From the NCBI GenBank assembly GCA_963662155.1, contig OY759270.1:55712874-55776873 (forward strand): 64,000 nt of DNA, in the 5' to 3' direction. Origin of the DNA: Lamellibrachia columna (Eukaryota; Annelida; Polychaeta; Sabellida; Siboglinidae). The position numbers were made by a program, and so were the translations under genes. How positions within the stretch are numbered: position 1 is the first letter of the stretch; each line of letters begins with the position of its first letter. Shown piece after piece: positions 49,501 to 54,889 of the stretch. The notes beneath the pieces were generated by a model. It worked only from the letters and a program-made list of their open reading frames with translations. It was not told where the DNA came from and did no database searches.

Positions 49501-52500
49501 GATGCTACTGTATCAGTCTCTCAATGCTGATGCTTCTGTATCAGTCTCAATGCTGATTCTACTGTATCAGTCTCTCAATGCTGATGCTACTGTATCAGTC
49601 TCAAAGTGCTGATTCTACTCAATCAGTCTCTCAATACTGATGCACTGTATCAGTCTCTCAATGCTGATGCCACTATATCAGTCTCTCAATGCAGATGCTT
49701 CTGTATCAGTCTCTCCATGCTGATTCTACTCTGTCAGTCTCTCAATGCTGATGGCATTATATCAGTCTCAATGCTGTTGATGCCACTGTATCAGTCTCTC
49801 AATGCTGATGCCACTTTATCAGTCTCTCAATGCAGATGCTTCTGTATCAGTCTCCCAATGCTGATACTTCACTGTATGTTGTTATTATTGACTAAATTAC
49901 CTGCTGATGACATAATTTGTGTTGAGTGACGTCATCTTCACTGCTGTTATGTGTTCCTCTTCACCAGGCTGTCATAGATGCCAATATTTTCCCCGTTCTC
50001 ATTGACATCCTGGGCAAGGCAGAGTTCAAGACACGCAAGGAAGCTGCCTGGGCGATCACTAACTCAACATCAGGAGGCACACCCGAGCAGATTAGGTGGG
50101 TGGGCAACCGTCGCGGTTTTTTTATAGCTGATCCAGTTCATCAGTAAAAAGTGTTACATGGATAAGTTGCACCATTACAGCTATACATTACAGCTATACA
50201 TTACAGCTATACATTACAGCTATACATTACAGCTATACATTACAGCTATACATTACAGCTATACATTACAGCTACACATTACAGCTACACATTACAGCTA
50301 CACATTACAGCTACACATTACAGCTACACATTACAGCTACACATTACAGCTACACATTACAGCTACACATTACAGCTACACATTACAGCTACACATTACA
50401 GCTACACATTACAGCTATACATGGATTAATGTTGTTAAATACTACAGTATCTGAAATTATAAAAAATTAACTGGCCCACATTTGTTTTATCTGGTCCCGT
50501 TCTATTTTGAGCCAGCCCAGGTGAGTTGGAACTGGCCCCACAAAATATTTTTAATCATAAGTATGCGTAATAAAGCAACGTTTTCGTGCATAAAACTAAA
50601 ATAGACTCTTCTTAGAATAAATAATAATTGAATAAATATAAACCATACCAAATATTGTTATTCATTTCATGCAACTAGCAGATCATTAAAATAAAGTAAT
50701 GAATTTAATAAACATTTCAATGTGAATTTTATTTGCAAAATAGTTACAATTGTTGTTTGATGCCAACATTTCGTGCGCAGTAACTAACGTCATTAAATAT
50801 AAATCACCCAATAGGCATCGATGTGCCAGGGATTTCCCTTTTATGTGCAGACTTCACCTTTGCCTTGGCAGTGATCTGTTACTGGCAAGGAAGAAGTAGT
50901 TTGTTGCAGTTGTATTTTATATTGAATTAGCATAAATTAGTAATTACTGTAATGTGCATCACTAATACAGTTCAACCGAGCTGTGGCCGCTGAGATGAAT
51001 CGGCGGGGTGGGATCGATAACTTGCATATTTCGGCTAACGGAATCAGTGAGAAGCATTCTGAATCAGCAGCCGCCGATAAAAAGGCTTTAATTTTTAACA
51101 CTGTTGTTACTACTACTTTAATTATATGAGCAATTAACTACCAAAGTGTCTATCTGGAGAAGTTTCTGAAGTTTCAACTACAAACATTATTAAGTTTGAT
51201 GCTCACAATGGACAATTGTCTATATCAACACTTTCCCAATCCCAAAGTTAAATTCAAGTCCGTTATACACTGTAATATAGAGGTTTGATTGAATGTGTCA
51301 CTTTATGACTTCACCTACTGCGTTGTTCGGACAGCAGATTATTATTATTACGGCATAACTTACGTAGTTAATTCACTTAACAAAATTGTAATCTGGTATT
51401 AATACCACCATTCATGGTGCACTTTCATGAAATGTAAGTACCACACAGTACGAATGAAACTAATGTGAAATATGATTATATTACAGACAATAATTATGAA
51501 GGACCTTGCAAACAAGTGTACATGACTACGAGCTATGAAGACTTCATGAGATGATTTGCTTACAAGGACAGAGGTCTACACAGTATGAATGCTTCATGAA
51601 ATTTGTGACCTCTCTGATTCATACCATTATTGTAGCTGGTTCATGTTGTGACCTGAAACTGTTTCTGCTGCAGGTTCCTGGTAGACCAGGAGTGCATACC
51701 ACCGCTGTGTGACTTGCTCACCGTCATGGACAGCAAGATAGTCCAGGTGGCACTCAATGGTCTTGAGAACATCCTTCGACTTGGCGAGCAAGATGCCAAG
51801 ATGCACGGAGGAAATAACCCTTACGCTGTTATGATCGAGGAGTGCTATGGTAGGAACCAACCCTTACGCTGTCATGATTTAGGGGTGGGTGCTATGGTAA
51901 GAACCAGCCCTTACGTTGTCATGATTTAGGGGTGGGTGCTATGGAACGAACCAGTCCTTACGCTGTCATGATTTAGGGGTGGATGCTATGGTAGGAACCA
52001 GCCCTTACGCTGTCATGATTTAGGGGTGGGTGCTATGGTAGGAACCAGCCCTTACGTTGTCATGATTTAGGGGTGGGTGCTATGGTTGGAACCAGCCCTT
52101 ACGCTGTCATGATTTAGGGGTGGGTGCTATGGTAGGAACCAGCCCTTATGCTGTCATGATTTAGGGGTGGGTGCTATGATAGGAACCAGCCCTTACGCTG
52201 TCATGATTTAGGGGTGGGTTCTATGGTAGGAACCAGCCCTTACGCTGTCATGATTTAGGGGTGGGTGCTATGGTAGGAACCAGCCCTTACGTTGTCATGA
52301 TTTAGGGGTGGGTGCTATGGTAGGAACCAGCCCTTACGCTGTCATGATTTAGGGGTGGGTGCTATGATAGGAACCAGCCCTTACGCTGTCATGATTTAGG
52401 GGTGGGTGCTATGGTAGAAACCAACCCTTAGGCTGTCATGATTTAGGGGGGGTGCTATGGTAGGAACCAGCCCTTACGCTGTCATGATTTAGGGGTAGGT

Positions 52501-53060
52501 GCCATGATAGGAACCAGCCCTTACGCTGTCATGATTTAGGGGTGAGTGCTATGGTAGGAACCAGCCCTTACGCTGTCATGATTTAGGGGTGGGTGCTATA
52601 GTAGGAACCAGCCCTTATGCTGTCATGATTTAGGGGTAGGTGCTATGATGGGAACCAGCCCTTACGCTGTTATGATTTAGGGGTGGGTGCTATGGTAGAA
52701 ACCAACCCTTAGGCTGTCATGATTTAGGGGGGTGCTATGGTAGGAACCAGCCCTTACGCTGTCATGATTTAGGGGTGCTGTCAGATTTATAGCAGTTAGA
52801 ATGATTCTATTAATTTGTGGTAATCATGATTTATAGGAATGATTTTATGAAATTGTGGGATTCTTGCAGGTCTGGACAAGATTGAGTTCCTTCAAAACCA
52901 CGAAAATCTGGACATCTACCAGAAAGCCTTTGACATCATCGAGCACTACTTCAGCTCTGAGGAGGAAGACAACCGAATAGCCCCAAAGATAGACGAGAAT
53001 TCACAACAGTATCAGTTCAATGCTGGCGAAGAAGCGCCCTCTGGTGGCTTTCAGTTCTGA
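13461..53060 (+). CDS. KPNA1/5/6-like: Importin subunit alpha (karyopherin alpha, KPNA1/5/6 type), 12 coding exons
   Basis: Coding join: 13461-13595, 17698-17793, 21024-21120, 21579-21670, 25208-25339, 34507-34595, 35074-35173, 38503-38666, 45029-45233, 49968-50095, 51674-51849, 52870-53060. All boundaries are AG/GT and in phase, giving 534 residues plus TGA; family members are about 530-540. Importin alpha binds classical nuclear localisation signals (NLS) in the cytoplasm and docks them to importin beta for import. Residues 12-75 hold the importin-beta-binding domain ([19 protein letters not shown], then the KRRNV autoinhibitory cluster at 48-52). From about 80 on, armadillo repeats carry the NLS-groove Trp/Asn pairs (AAWALTN 143-149, AVWALGN 185-191, AVWCLSN 228-234, ACWALSY 270-276, ACWTISN, AAWAITN). 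The acidic C-terminus (SSEEEDN) is the exportin-binding type. [11 protein letters not shown] and the NPPIDEVI region point to the KPNA1/5/6 subfamily rather than KPNA2 or KPNA3/4. The reading frame is intact, so the gene should be functional despite repeat-laden introns. Confidence 0.96.
13659..13751. repeat. 16-bp minisatellite in intron 1, about 5-6 copies
   Basis: Unit AATGTGTCACCCATGT with variants (AATGTGTGACCCTTGT, AATGGGTCACCCATGT). It starts close to the exon 1 donor. Confidence 0.93.
13752..14113. other. Unique intron 1 sequence
   Basis: Nothing recognisable. On the minus strand a short stretch (about 13950-14060) reads [20 protein letters not shown], which might be an old retroelement tail, but it is too short to call. 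Confidence 0.35.
14114..14176. repeat. 16-bp minisatellite, 4 copies
   Basis: Unit CATGTGCTAAAAGCTA at 14114, 14130, 14146 and 14162, the last diverged. Confidence 0.9.
14263..14432. repeat. 51-bp minisatellite, about 3.3 copies
   Basis: The unit starts ACTGCCCCTGGGAGCTGTGA. Period 51 was checked at 14263 and 14314. It fuses directly to the next array. Confidence 0.95.
14433..15640. repeat. 68-69-bp minisatellite with a 20-bp nested duplication, about 16 copies
   Basis: The unit starts TGTGTTGACATCCAAGACTG and runs through TGTACATTGTTTGTAGAG and CTCTGCCCACTGTCAAGTCA. Some units carry an extra copy of TGTACATTGTTTGTAGAGTA, so two repeat scales are superposed. Confidence 0.95.
15686..15885 (+). 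mobile_element. tRNA-derived SINE
   Basis: The head has an RNA polymerase III A box (TGGCTCAGTGG at 15697-15707) and B box (GGCTCGAGTCC at 15745-15755), 37 bp apart as in a tRNA. The anticodon-arm region is degraded, so it is not a working tRNA gene. The non-tRNA body follows (GACTAAAAGCCGTTGGTCCC at about 15820). The 3' end runs directly into the 40-bp array, with no clear tail or target duplication. Confidence 0.75.
15886..17011. repeat. 40-bp minisatellite, about 28 copies
   Basis: The unit starts CATGTTCCTTCTGTGGACTC and ends CAACCACATGGGT. Period is exactly 40, with three variant sites (ACT/TCT, CTC/CTT, GTGG/ATGG) whose pattern repeats in blocks, a sign of block duplication. The several + frame open stretches are shadows. 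Confidence 0.97.
17012..17147. other. Unique spacer in intron 1
   Basis: Short unique sequence between two arrays; no feature. Confidence 0.5.
17148..17606. repeat. 64-bp minisatellite containing a 17-bp sub-repeat, about 6 copies
   Basis: The core GTACACCATGGTAGAAT (17 bp) occurs singly or in runs of 3-4, followed by TATCTGTATTCTTTCAAGTT and CCTGCTAAAATAAC. The array ends 91 bp before the exon 2 acceptor. Confidence 0.95.
17698..17793 (+). CDS. KPNA1/5/6-like: Importin alpha coding exon 2 (residues 46-77)
   Basis: ATTTCAG|CTGTCAAAGAGG codes [10 protein letters not shown], the second basic cluster of the importin-beta-binding domain. It ends GGCTTCAGG|GTCAGT, in phase 0. The linker after KRRNV is a little shorter than in vertebrate KPNA5/6. 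Confidence 0.92.
17852..20812. repeat. About 40-bp dimeric minisatellite filling intron 2, about 75 units
   Basis: Each unit joins two related half-units, CTCTCCATATATAGTGAGT and CTCCCTCCATGTATAATGAG (plus T). Variants include CTTCCTTGTATAATGAG and TACAGCGAGT. On the minus strand all three frames of the unit lack stops ([21 protein letters not shown]). This explains a 714-codon open frame at 17825-19969 and several others; none is a gene. Confidence 0.97.
20813..21023. other. Unique 3' part of intron 2
   Basis: No feature except the exon 3 acceptor region (TTGCTTACAG). Confidence 0.5.
21024..21120 (+). CDS. KPNA1/5/6-like: Importin alpha coding exon 3 (residues 78-110)
   Basis: TTACAG|GCGGAAGCC codes [20 protein letters not shown] then [12 protein letters not shown], the start of the armadillo domain. 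The donor is TCCAGAG|GTACTG, leaving one base (G) of codon 110. Confidence 0.93.
21121..21224. repeat. 21-bp minisatellite starting at the exon 3 splice donor, about 5 copies
   Basis: Unit GTACTGATGCATCTCTGTGT (plus C). The first copy's GTACTG is the exon 3 donor itself. Later copies vary (GTACCGATG, GAACTGACG) and two are 19 bp. Confidence 0.9.
21225..21578. other. Rest of intron 3
   Basis: Unique AT-rich sequence; only the acceptor TGTTTTCAG is identifiable. A similar stretch (ATACAGAAATTC...CCATATAAATC) partly recurs in intron 6 at about 34800-35040, so an old dispersed repeat is likely. Confidence 0.4.
21579..21670 (+). CDS. KPNA1/5/6-like: Importin alpha coding exon 4 (residues 110-140)
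   Basis: TTTTCAG|AACCTAATCC codes [20 protein letters not shown] then [11 protein letters not shown], armadillo repeat 1. The donor is CTACAG|GTGAGA, phase 0. Confidence 0.94.
21721..23175. mobile_element. Probable TA-flanked TIR element (pogo/Tc1-like ends) in intron 4
   Basis: The left end CAGTCAAGCCTTGTTATAAC is preceded by TA. The right end, reverse-complemented, is CAGTTGCACCTTGATATTCC and is followed by TA. The ends are imperfect inverted repeats of the CAGT...CCT(C/T)G.TAT type common in pogo/Tigger-like elements. No transposase is visible. A 98-bp array lies inside. The boundary call rests on two diverged ends. Confidence 0.6.
22479..22969. repeat. 98-bp minisatellite, 5 almost identical copies
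   Basis: The unit starts GTGAAGCCAGCGACAGCGTC. Period 98 was checked at 22479 and 22577. Copies are identical apart from a first-copy change (GACAGT), so the expansion is recent. It is nested in the TIR element. Confidence 0.97.
23515..25090. repeat. About 66-bp minisatellite, about 25 units with shortened variants
   Basis: The full unit contains TAGGCTTTAGAACAAGTACA, CAAGTTATCACTGTGTATGT and ACAGGTTACCAGAGTAGGTG. Shorter units lack the middle third. The array ends 118 bp before the exon 5 acceptor. Confidence 0.96.
25208..25339 (+). CDS. KPNA1/5/6-like: Importin alpha coding exon 5 (residues 141-184)
   Basis: ATTCCAG|TTTGAGGCTGCATGG codes [20 protein letters not shown] to FEDVQEQ, armadillo repeat 2, with W145 and N149 of the major NLS site. 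The donor is GAACAG|GTTTGT. A downstream open stretch runs into the 27-bp array but is intronic. Confidence 0.95.
25384..28480. repeat. 27-bp minisatellite, about 115 copies, first block
   Basis: Unit CACCTGTACATTCTTTGTAT followed by CAGCATT. Sub-families end CAGAAAT, CAGCAAT, CAGCAGT or CAACATT, and TTCGTAT alternates with TTTGTAT. Since 27 is divisible by three, very long open frames arise on both strands and are not genes. It starts 45 bp after the exon 5 donor. The same family resumes at 33945-34105. Confidence 0.97.
28609..28689. repeat. 81-bp perfect palindrome (40-nt arms, 1-nt centre)
   Basis: The left arm 28609-28648 starts ACAAAGAAAATAAATAATAA and ends CTATACTAC. The right arm 28650-28689 is its exact reverse complement around a central C at 28649. 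It would form a cruciform or a stable RNA hairpin. Confidence 0.95.
29008..29172. repeat. 21-bp minisatellite, about 8 copies
   Basis: Unit CTTGCACACTTCCAACTGCT (plus T), with CACGCTTCC variants and one 18-bp unit. Confidence 0.95.
29254..33745. repeat. 50-bp minisatellite with 27-bp short form, about 4.5 kb
   Basis: The full unit contains CCTTCTCACAACTTACCACC, GGCCGTCTCTTAACTATTGC and AGTATGGTTG. A short form repeats only TCTTCTCACAACTTACCACC plus GGCCG. About 1771 bp of the pattern is present twice (roughly 29745-31515 and 31516-33286). Every full unit holds TTAACTATTGCAG|T, a fair 3' splice-site look-alike. Confidence 0.97.
33945..34105. repeat. 27-bp minisatellite, second block (about 6 copies)
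   Basis: Same family as 25384-28480 (CACCTGTACATTCTTTGTAT then CAGCATT), more diverged (TTTTTAT, CCTTTACA, GAACATCC). Probably the severed right edge of one original array. Confidence 0.92.
34126..34212. repeat. 15-bp minisatellite, about 6 copies
   Basis: Unit AGATTGATGTGGAAG, perfectly repeated. Confidence 0.95.
34507..34595 (+). CDS. KPNA1/5/6-like: Importin alpha coding exon 6 (residues 185-214)
   Basis: ATTTCAG|GCTGTTTGGGCATTG codes [20 protein letters not shown] then NEGILVPLL, armadillo repeat 3, with W187 and N191. The donor GCTGCA|GTAAGT leaves two bases of codon 214 (Gln). Confidence 0.95.
34612..34772. repeat. 21/42-bp minisatellite next to the exon 6 donor
   Basis: Unit TTGCACCTGGGTCATCTTTTA alternates strictly with a GGGTTATC form, giving a 42-bp higher-order unit. 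It starts 16 bp into intron 6. Confidence 0.95.
35074..35173 (+). CDS. KPNA1/5/6-like: Importin alpha coding exon 7 (residues 214-247)
   Basis: GTTGCAG|GTTACTAAGCAAG codes [20 protein letters not shown] then [14 protein letters not shown], armadillo repeat 4, with W230 and N234. [12 protein letters not shown] is a family signature. The donor is TCAAAG|GTAACT. Confidence 0.96.
35238..35641. repeat. 18-bp minisatellite in intron 7, about 22 copies
   Basis: Unit CCATCCCATCACCAGTGG with CCGTCACC variants. It begins 64 bp after the exon 7 donor. Open frames over it are shadows. Confidence 0.96.
35645..35825. repeat. GC-rich GGGCCGGGCCTGGG repeat island
   Basis: Irregular copies of GGGCCGGGCCTGGGCCTA separated by AT-rich bits (CAATTTAAACACAACGGG). 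CAGTAGTGCCCTGCGCGGGC at its left edge looks like the end of a hAT-type element, but no matching right end was found. Confidence 0.5.
35826..36525. other. Unique intron 7 sequence
   Basis: No gene. It contains a 14-bp palindrome ATTTGCATGCAAAT (about 36021-36034), two overlapping octamer motifs, of unknown relevance. Confidence 0.4.
36526..36866 (+). pseudogene. THAP-domain transposon/host gene relic
   Basis: The frame from 36523 reads [20 protein letters not shown] then [20 protein letters not shown], stop-interrupted at [13 protein letters not shown]. This matches a THAP zinc finger (C-x4-C, FFRFP, W, then C-x2-H). The last zinc ligand is CLAP instead of CxxH, and a stop lies inside. About 50 bp on, another frame gives [20 protein letters not shown], the LKPxAVPTIF segment that follows THAP domains. 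Such domains occur in P-element-like transposases. Confidence 0.7.
36867..38002. other. Unique intron 7 sequence with small dispersed repeat traces
   Basis: 36916-36968 resembles 2-55 of this window (shared ATTGGCAAGTAT and GATGC.AACAGC). 37374-37440 (AATCAAATCAAATTTATTGT) looks like an antisense retroelement tail. Nothing coding. Confidence 0.4.
38010..38522 (+). repeat. 29-bp minisatellite built from the intron 7/exon 8 junction, 17 units plus exonic copy
   Basis: The unit starts GTGAGTCCAGTGTTGTCTGT and ends ACCGTGTAG. Seventeen units run from 38010 to 38502. The eighteenth is the true exon start (GTGAGTCCAGCGTTGCCTGT at 38503), where the pattern then breaks into unique coding. The unit therefore equals the first 22 or so exonic bases plus the last 7 or so intronic bases of the acceptor. 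Confidence 0.95.
38503..38666 (+). CDS. KPNA1/5/6-like: Importin alpha coding exon 8 (residues 248-302)
   Basis: GTGTAG|GTGAGTCCAGCG codes [20 protein letters not shown] then [20 protein letters not shown] to CRRLVELL, armadillo repeats 5-6. The upstream pyrimidine tract is replaced by repeat, so the acceptor looks weak by itself. Phase fits exon 7. The donor CTTAT|GTAAGT leaves two bases of codon 302 (Met). Confidence 0.92.
38864..41726 (-). pseudogene. LINE ORF2: endonuclease-reverse transcriptase (three breaks)
   Basis: The N-terminal APE-type endonuclease shows LNARS, GITESW, GDFNHG and SDHNQIHF, the usual metal-site segments. Reverse transcriptase follows: [53 protein letters not shown] (motif A), [20 protein letters not shown] (motif B) and KFADDTKLF (catalytic FADD). 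The C-terminal domain has [20 protein letters not shown] and ends AGYK, stop. The protein would nick target DNA and copy LINE RNA in place. Frames are broken at about 41263 and 39393, and by TGA at 39290-39292 at a position that is usually Cys (EY*IQAW). All catalytic residues I can check are kept, so the death is recent. Confidence 0.9.
41781..42917 (-). CDS. LINE ORF1: zinc-finger, coiled-coil and SGNH esterase-like protein
   Basis: 378 codons from ATG at 42917. Residues 17-50 hold C-x2-C (CGSC) and C-x2-C (CRGC) plus C31, a small zinc finger. Residues 52-72 ([20 protein letters not shown]) look like a short coiled coil. Residues 111-190 are a Gly/Lys/Thr/Glu-rich repeated linker. Residues 216-365 resemble an SGNH/GDSL hydrolase: VGDSIV (Ser 222), HVGTNN (270-273) and DGLHLSG (357-362, Asp/His). 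This ES domain is typical of ORF1 in CR1-group LINEs, where it is thought to act in RNP or membrane/lipid interactions. The C-terminus is altered by an indel in the G run at 41821-41826; another frame continues the expected [12 protein letters not shown] end. Confidence 0.85.
   Translation of the reverse strand: MMAPCKRQLKATRHLICGSCSNWVDFVKSGCEKSWAEVQADSFSFECRGCTKMKELEVELEELRLFVVAMVGREQGGCASSSGGGTVDDKVGKDTRYARESSPQPGRKLRGGKVTGRRETGRKETGRKGTGGKTTGVKERGVGETGGKEKGVGETGGKTTGVKERGVGETRAKEWEVGETGAKGSGGKGSGQNVMEGIERKSYSAAVIEGVRKRARVFVGDSIVRKTDRVLNKGDDVVVCLPGAKIEAITERVKNIVGSGKGGSVLVHVGTNNVEREGTTAIVRKYRQLVRTLKQTRVEQVILSGILPVMGRRGHKYRNCRGMAINMLVQKLCREEEVGFVDLWGSFVGRADMYMKDGLHLSGKGGGSIRGQTFSSSR
42348..42587 (-). 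repeat. In-frame repeat in LINE ORF1 linker
   Basis: Codons 111-190 repeat [15 protein letters not shown] and [10 protein letters not shown] modules, with [10 protein letters not shown] at the start. Repeat lengths are multiples of three, so the frame is kept. Confidence 0.85.
43273..43640 (-). repeat. Two diverged about 190-bp tandem units in the LINE 5' region
   Basis: 43273 onward and 43463 onward share GTAAACAA, CGCTCG, TTAACAAAA, TAATATATGTCTA and AATACTTATTCTA in the same order. They could be promoter monomers of the LINE, as in some other LINE families. Which bases are promoter is unknown. Confidence 0.65.
43641..44174. other. Unique intron 8 sequence
   Basis: No gene. A small duplication of GGAGCTATGTTGTC lies at about 43892-43921. 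Confidence 0.5.
44175..44757 (+). repeat. 12-bp minisatellite AACATCGAGGTA, about 48 copies
   Basis: Unit AACATCGAGGTA (with GAGTTA variants). Every main unit has GAG|GTAAAC, a good 5' splice-site look-alike on the sense strand. The repeated LPRC/FTSM minus-strand frames are shadows. Confidence 0.97.
44758..45028. other. 3' end of intron 8
   Basis: Unique sequence leading to the acceptor CATGTTGCAG. Confidence 0.5.
45029..45233 (+). CDS. KPNA1/5/6-like: Importin alpha coding exon 9 (residues 302-370)
   Basis: GTTGCAG|GCACACTATGCACAG codes [20 protein letters not shown] then [20 protein letters not shown] to [13 protein letters not shown], armadillo repeats 7-8 (minor NLS site). The opening residues differ from the usual HNDYKVVSPALRAVG (Pro replaced by Ala). 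Donor ATACAG|GTTCGC. Confidence 0.95.
45234..45637. other. 5' part of intron 9
   Basis: Unique AT-rich sequence; no feature seen. Confidence 0.5.
45638..46935. repeat. 40-bp minisatellite, about 32 copies, with 160-bp higher-order unit
   Basis: The unit contains CACTTAAAGGTCCCTCCTCA then ATGGGGGTCTACTGAACACC. Four consecutive variant units form a 160-bp block that recurs three times (near 46120, 46280 and 46440). A second block (TACAGAACACC...TTCTGCTGAACACC) occurs twice near 46620-46920. Confidence 0.96.
46936..47992. mobile_element. Foldback-type element with inverted arms of about 430-470 bp
   Basis: The left arm 46936-47362 starts TCATTTCAAATT and contains CTAGTATCCACTGCAACATG and GATCTAACAACTAAAGTCAA. 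The right arm 47522-47992 is its diverged reverse complement (CATGTTGTAGTGGATACTAG, TTGACTTTAGTTGTTAGATC). The spacer is about 160 bp. No transposase and no clear target duplication. The right arm has an extra duplicated hairpin, CATCCTCTCGCGGATGGAGG, at about 47733-47776. Confidence 0.85.
47993..48694. other. Unique intron 9 sequence
   Basis: No coding or element structure recognised. Confidence 0.5.
48695..49870. repeat. 28-bp minisatellite, about 42 copies
   Basis: Unit CTGTATCAGTCTCTCAATGC followed by TGATTCTA or TGATGCTA. Shorter 24-bp units lack CTCT. It ends about 100 bp before the exon 10 acceptor. Confidence 0.96.
49968..50095 (+). CDS. KPNA1/5/6-like: Importin alpha coding exon 10 (residues 371-413)
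   Basis: TTCACCAG|GCTGTCATAGATGCC codes [20 protein letters not shown] then [20 protein letters not shown], armadillo repeat 9. The donor ATTAG|GTGGGT leaves two bases of codon 413 (Arg). Confidence 0.96.
50173..50420. repeat. 12-bp minisatellite, about 20 copies
   Basis: Unit CATTACAGCTAT, switching to CATTACAGCTAC in the middle block and back at the end. Confidence 0.96.
50421..51673. other. Unique remainder of intron 10
   Basis: AT-rich non-coding sequence with no recognisable element. The acceptor is TTTCTGCTGCAG. Confidence 0.5.
51674..51849 (+). CDS. KPNA1/5/6-like: Importin alpha coding exon 11 (residues 413-472)
   Basis: GCTGCAG|GTTCCTGGTAGACC codes [20 protein letters not shown] then [20 protein letters not shown] to [11 protein letters not shown]. 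The last 35 bases are the founder of the 47-bp array that follows. The donor GCTATG|GTAGGA leaves one base (G) of codon 472. Confidence 0.95.
51815..52780 (+). repeat. 47-bp minisatellite built from the exon 11/intron 11 junction, about 20 units
   Basis: The unit contains CCAGCCCTTACGCTGTCATG, ATTTAGGGGTGGGTGCTATG and GTAGGAA. The exonic founder 51815-51849 has CCCTTACGCTGTTATGATCG then AGGAGTGCTATG|GTAGGAACC. Period 47 was checked at 51850 and 51897. The array fills almost all of the 1020-bp intron 11. Confidence 0.96.
52870..53060 (+). CDS. KPNA1/5/6-like: Importin alpha coding exon 12 and stop (residues 472-534)
   Basis: TTCTTGCAG|GTCTGGACAAG codes [20 protein letters not shown] then [15 protein letters not shown] and the Gln/Phe-rich end [11 protein letters not shown], stop TGA. 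EAYG/ECYGLDKIE and the IIEHYF...E/D-rich tail are typical of importin alpha. Confidence 0.96.
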
Positions 53061-53852
53061 TGAGTGAACCGTGATGGAGAGCAAGTAGCGCCGGTGAGGT
53101 CGCGGTTCGGTGATCTCTTGCAAGGGCGGCTCTGTATAGTCCGTCCCCCTGGTGAGCAATAGCAGCACATGAGATGACGTGAGATGGGTATATTGTGCCA
53201 ACCCACGACAATGTCACATCCTAGTTGCAAAATATTTTCTGCCCATGCATGTGATATCCATGCTTGGTTGGTTTGCTAGGTTTCCTATACTGTTTTGGAC
53301 CTTCTGTTCTGCTGGAGTTTGGCAGTTGGTGGTCACTTGGGTAGAACAAGCCCAACGTGCACCCATCATCCTCGCTAGCCAGGGGTGGTGGTAGTATTAT
53401 ACTACCCTTGGCAGATTGGGCCCATTCCCAAACTTCAAACAGTGTTCCCACGAAATACTCATCATTACTCATACAACCATTGACGACGGGTCCACTAACA
53501 ATCAAGGTTAAGTTCCTGTGTGTGAGCCCCTCAGATCTTTGTGAAAGCCGCTATTGGCTAACTCTGCAATGTTAAGTTCCAAACAGGTCGATCTGCTTGT
53601 GGTACTGATAATAGTCAGAAGCCCCTGGCAGCAGGTCGATCTGCCAGTGTTACTGATATAGTCAGAAGCCCCCTAGTGGTAAGGTTGGTGCATATCTAGT
53701 TCAGGATGGTGTTTGTTTACTGCCACAGCATGTCGGTGACCATTAAATTAATTGGGGCATTTGTAAACATCTTGCTAACAGATGCGTCTCTGTGGATGGC
53801 CAGGAGAGTGGATAATCATGACTGCAGGTGCTACGTACTTGGTGCATACTGT

Positions 53853-54042
53853 TGGTGATGGTGATGGTGATGGTGGTGATGATGCTGGTGGTGGTGGTGG
53901 TGGTGGTGGTGGTGGTGATGGTGGTGGTGGTGGTGGTGATGATGGTGGTGGTGGTGGTAGTGGTGATGATGGTGGTGGTGGTGGTGGTGGTGGTGGTGGT
54001 GGTGGTAGTGGTGATGGTGGTAGTGGTGGTGGTAATGGTTAA
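53853..54042 (+). repeat. (GGT)n trinucleotide repeat with GAT interruptions
   Basis: About 190 bp of GGT/GGTGAT on the + strand. It is stop-free in several frames (poly-Gly, poly-Val; poly-His or poly-Thr on the minus strand), so its open frames are not genes. Confidence 0.97.
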
Positions 54043-54289
54043 TGTCATCATTCAAAGCTAAACTGGCTGTCAAAGTCGTAGGTGTGGAGCAATGTTTTTA
54101 TTATTGCAAATTTAGATTTCTACCTTTATGAAGGTGTATGATGAAGTGGCTTTATAAGGTGTTTAAGAGTCTTCTGTCAAGCCTGTGGACAGTATAACTT
54201 TAATTAGGCCACAATTCTGAACGTGGTGAATCAAGTCTCCCAGCAAGAACGCTGACTATCGTGACGAAATACCTTCTGAGATGCATAAT

Positions 54290-54295
54290 AATAAA
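54290..54295 (+). promoter_or_regulatory. Candidate polyadenylation signal AATAAA (proximal)
   Basis: AATAAA within ATAATAATAAAACT, about 1.23 kb after the stop codon. No strong downstream GU-rich element is evident. Confidence 0.35.
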
Positions 54296-54861
54296 ACTAT
54301 GCTATTTATTGTTGATGAAGGCTGTGTTTGGAGGTAGTTGCAGTATCATGTGTAGGGTCTGTCTAATGCACGCTGCAACCTGGTAACTGTCGCAACAATG
54401 GTTTGTTTAACTGGCCATAATAACTGCCGTGTGCACGTAGGGCATTAGTGGAACATCTCTGTCGACTGCTGTCTTCTCTTATTAGTGTTGTGTATCTCTA
54501 TCTTTCTGACTTGTTTATTGAGTGCGTGCAGCATCACACAAACACAGTCGCCGTACAGTACAGACACACAGTACAGTACATGCGCAGACAAAACGGACAG
54601 AGAGAGTAGCAGACGGTGCTTGCAGAGTCACGTGGTGGCACGTGGCGGCACAACCGATGTACATACACATGTAAATATATCATTAATCCACGCAGCATAT
54701 TTGTACAAATACGGCGATGTCTCTCGCCAAAACATCAACATTTATATTGATATCGTTATGATAGCAAAGACGTCAAAAGTACATTTGTAACAAAAATGTC
54801 ATTCATAAAGAAATTTGCACGTGTAATAATTTGTATCCTCACACGTATGAATTCAACCTTA

Positions 54862-54867
54862 AATAAA
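54862..54867 (+). promoter_or_regulatory. Candidate polyadenylation signal AATAAA (distal)
   Basis: AATAAA in CCTTAAATAAAAGGGTGTTG, followed by TGTGTTTGTTTGGTC, a GU-rich stretch of the kind found after cleavage sites. Confidence 0.5.
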
Positions 54868-54889
54868 AGGGTGTTGTAACATTTACTTG

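Larger units (their letters stand above)
53061..54885 (+). other. Importin alpha 3' untranslated region (inferred)
   Basis: Downstream of the stop there is no further coding. AATAAA signals lie at 54290-54295 and 54862-54867. The second is about 20-25 bp before the start of the 26-bp satellite. The true cleavage site needs transcript data. Confidence 0.55.

Noticed and set aside
53782..54073. Poly-Gly, poly-Val, poly-His and poly-Thr proteins
   Set aside because: All six frames over a GGT repeat; not a gene.
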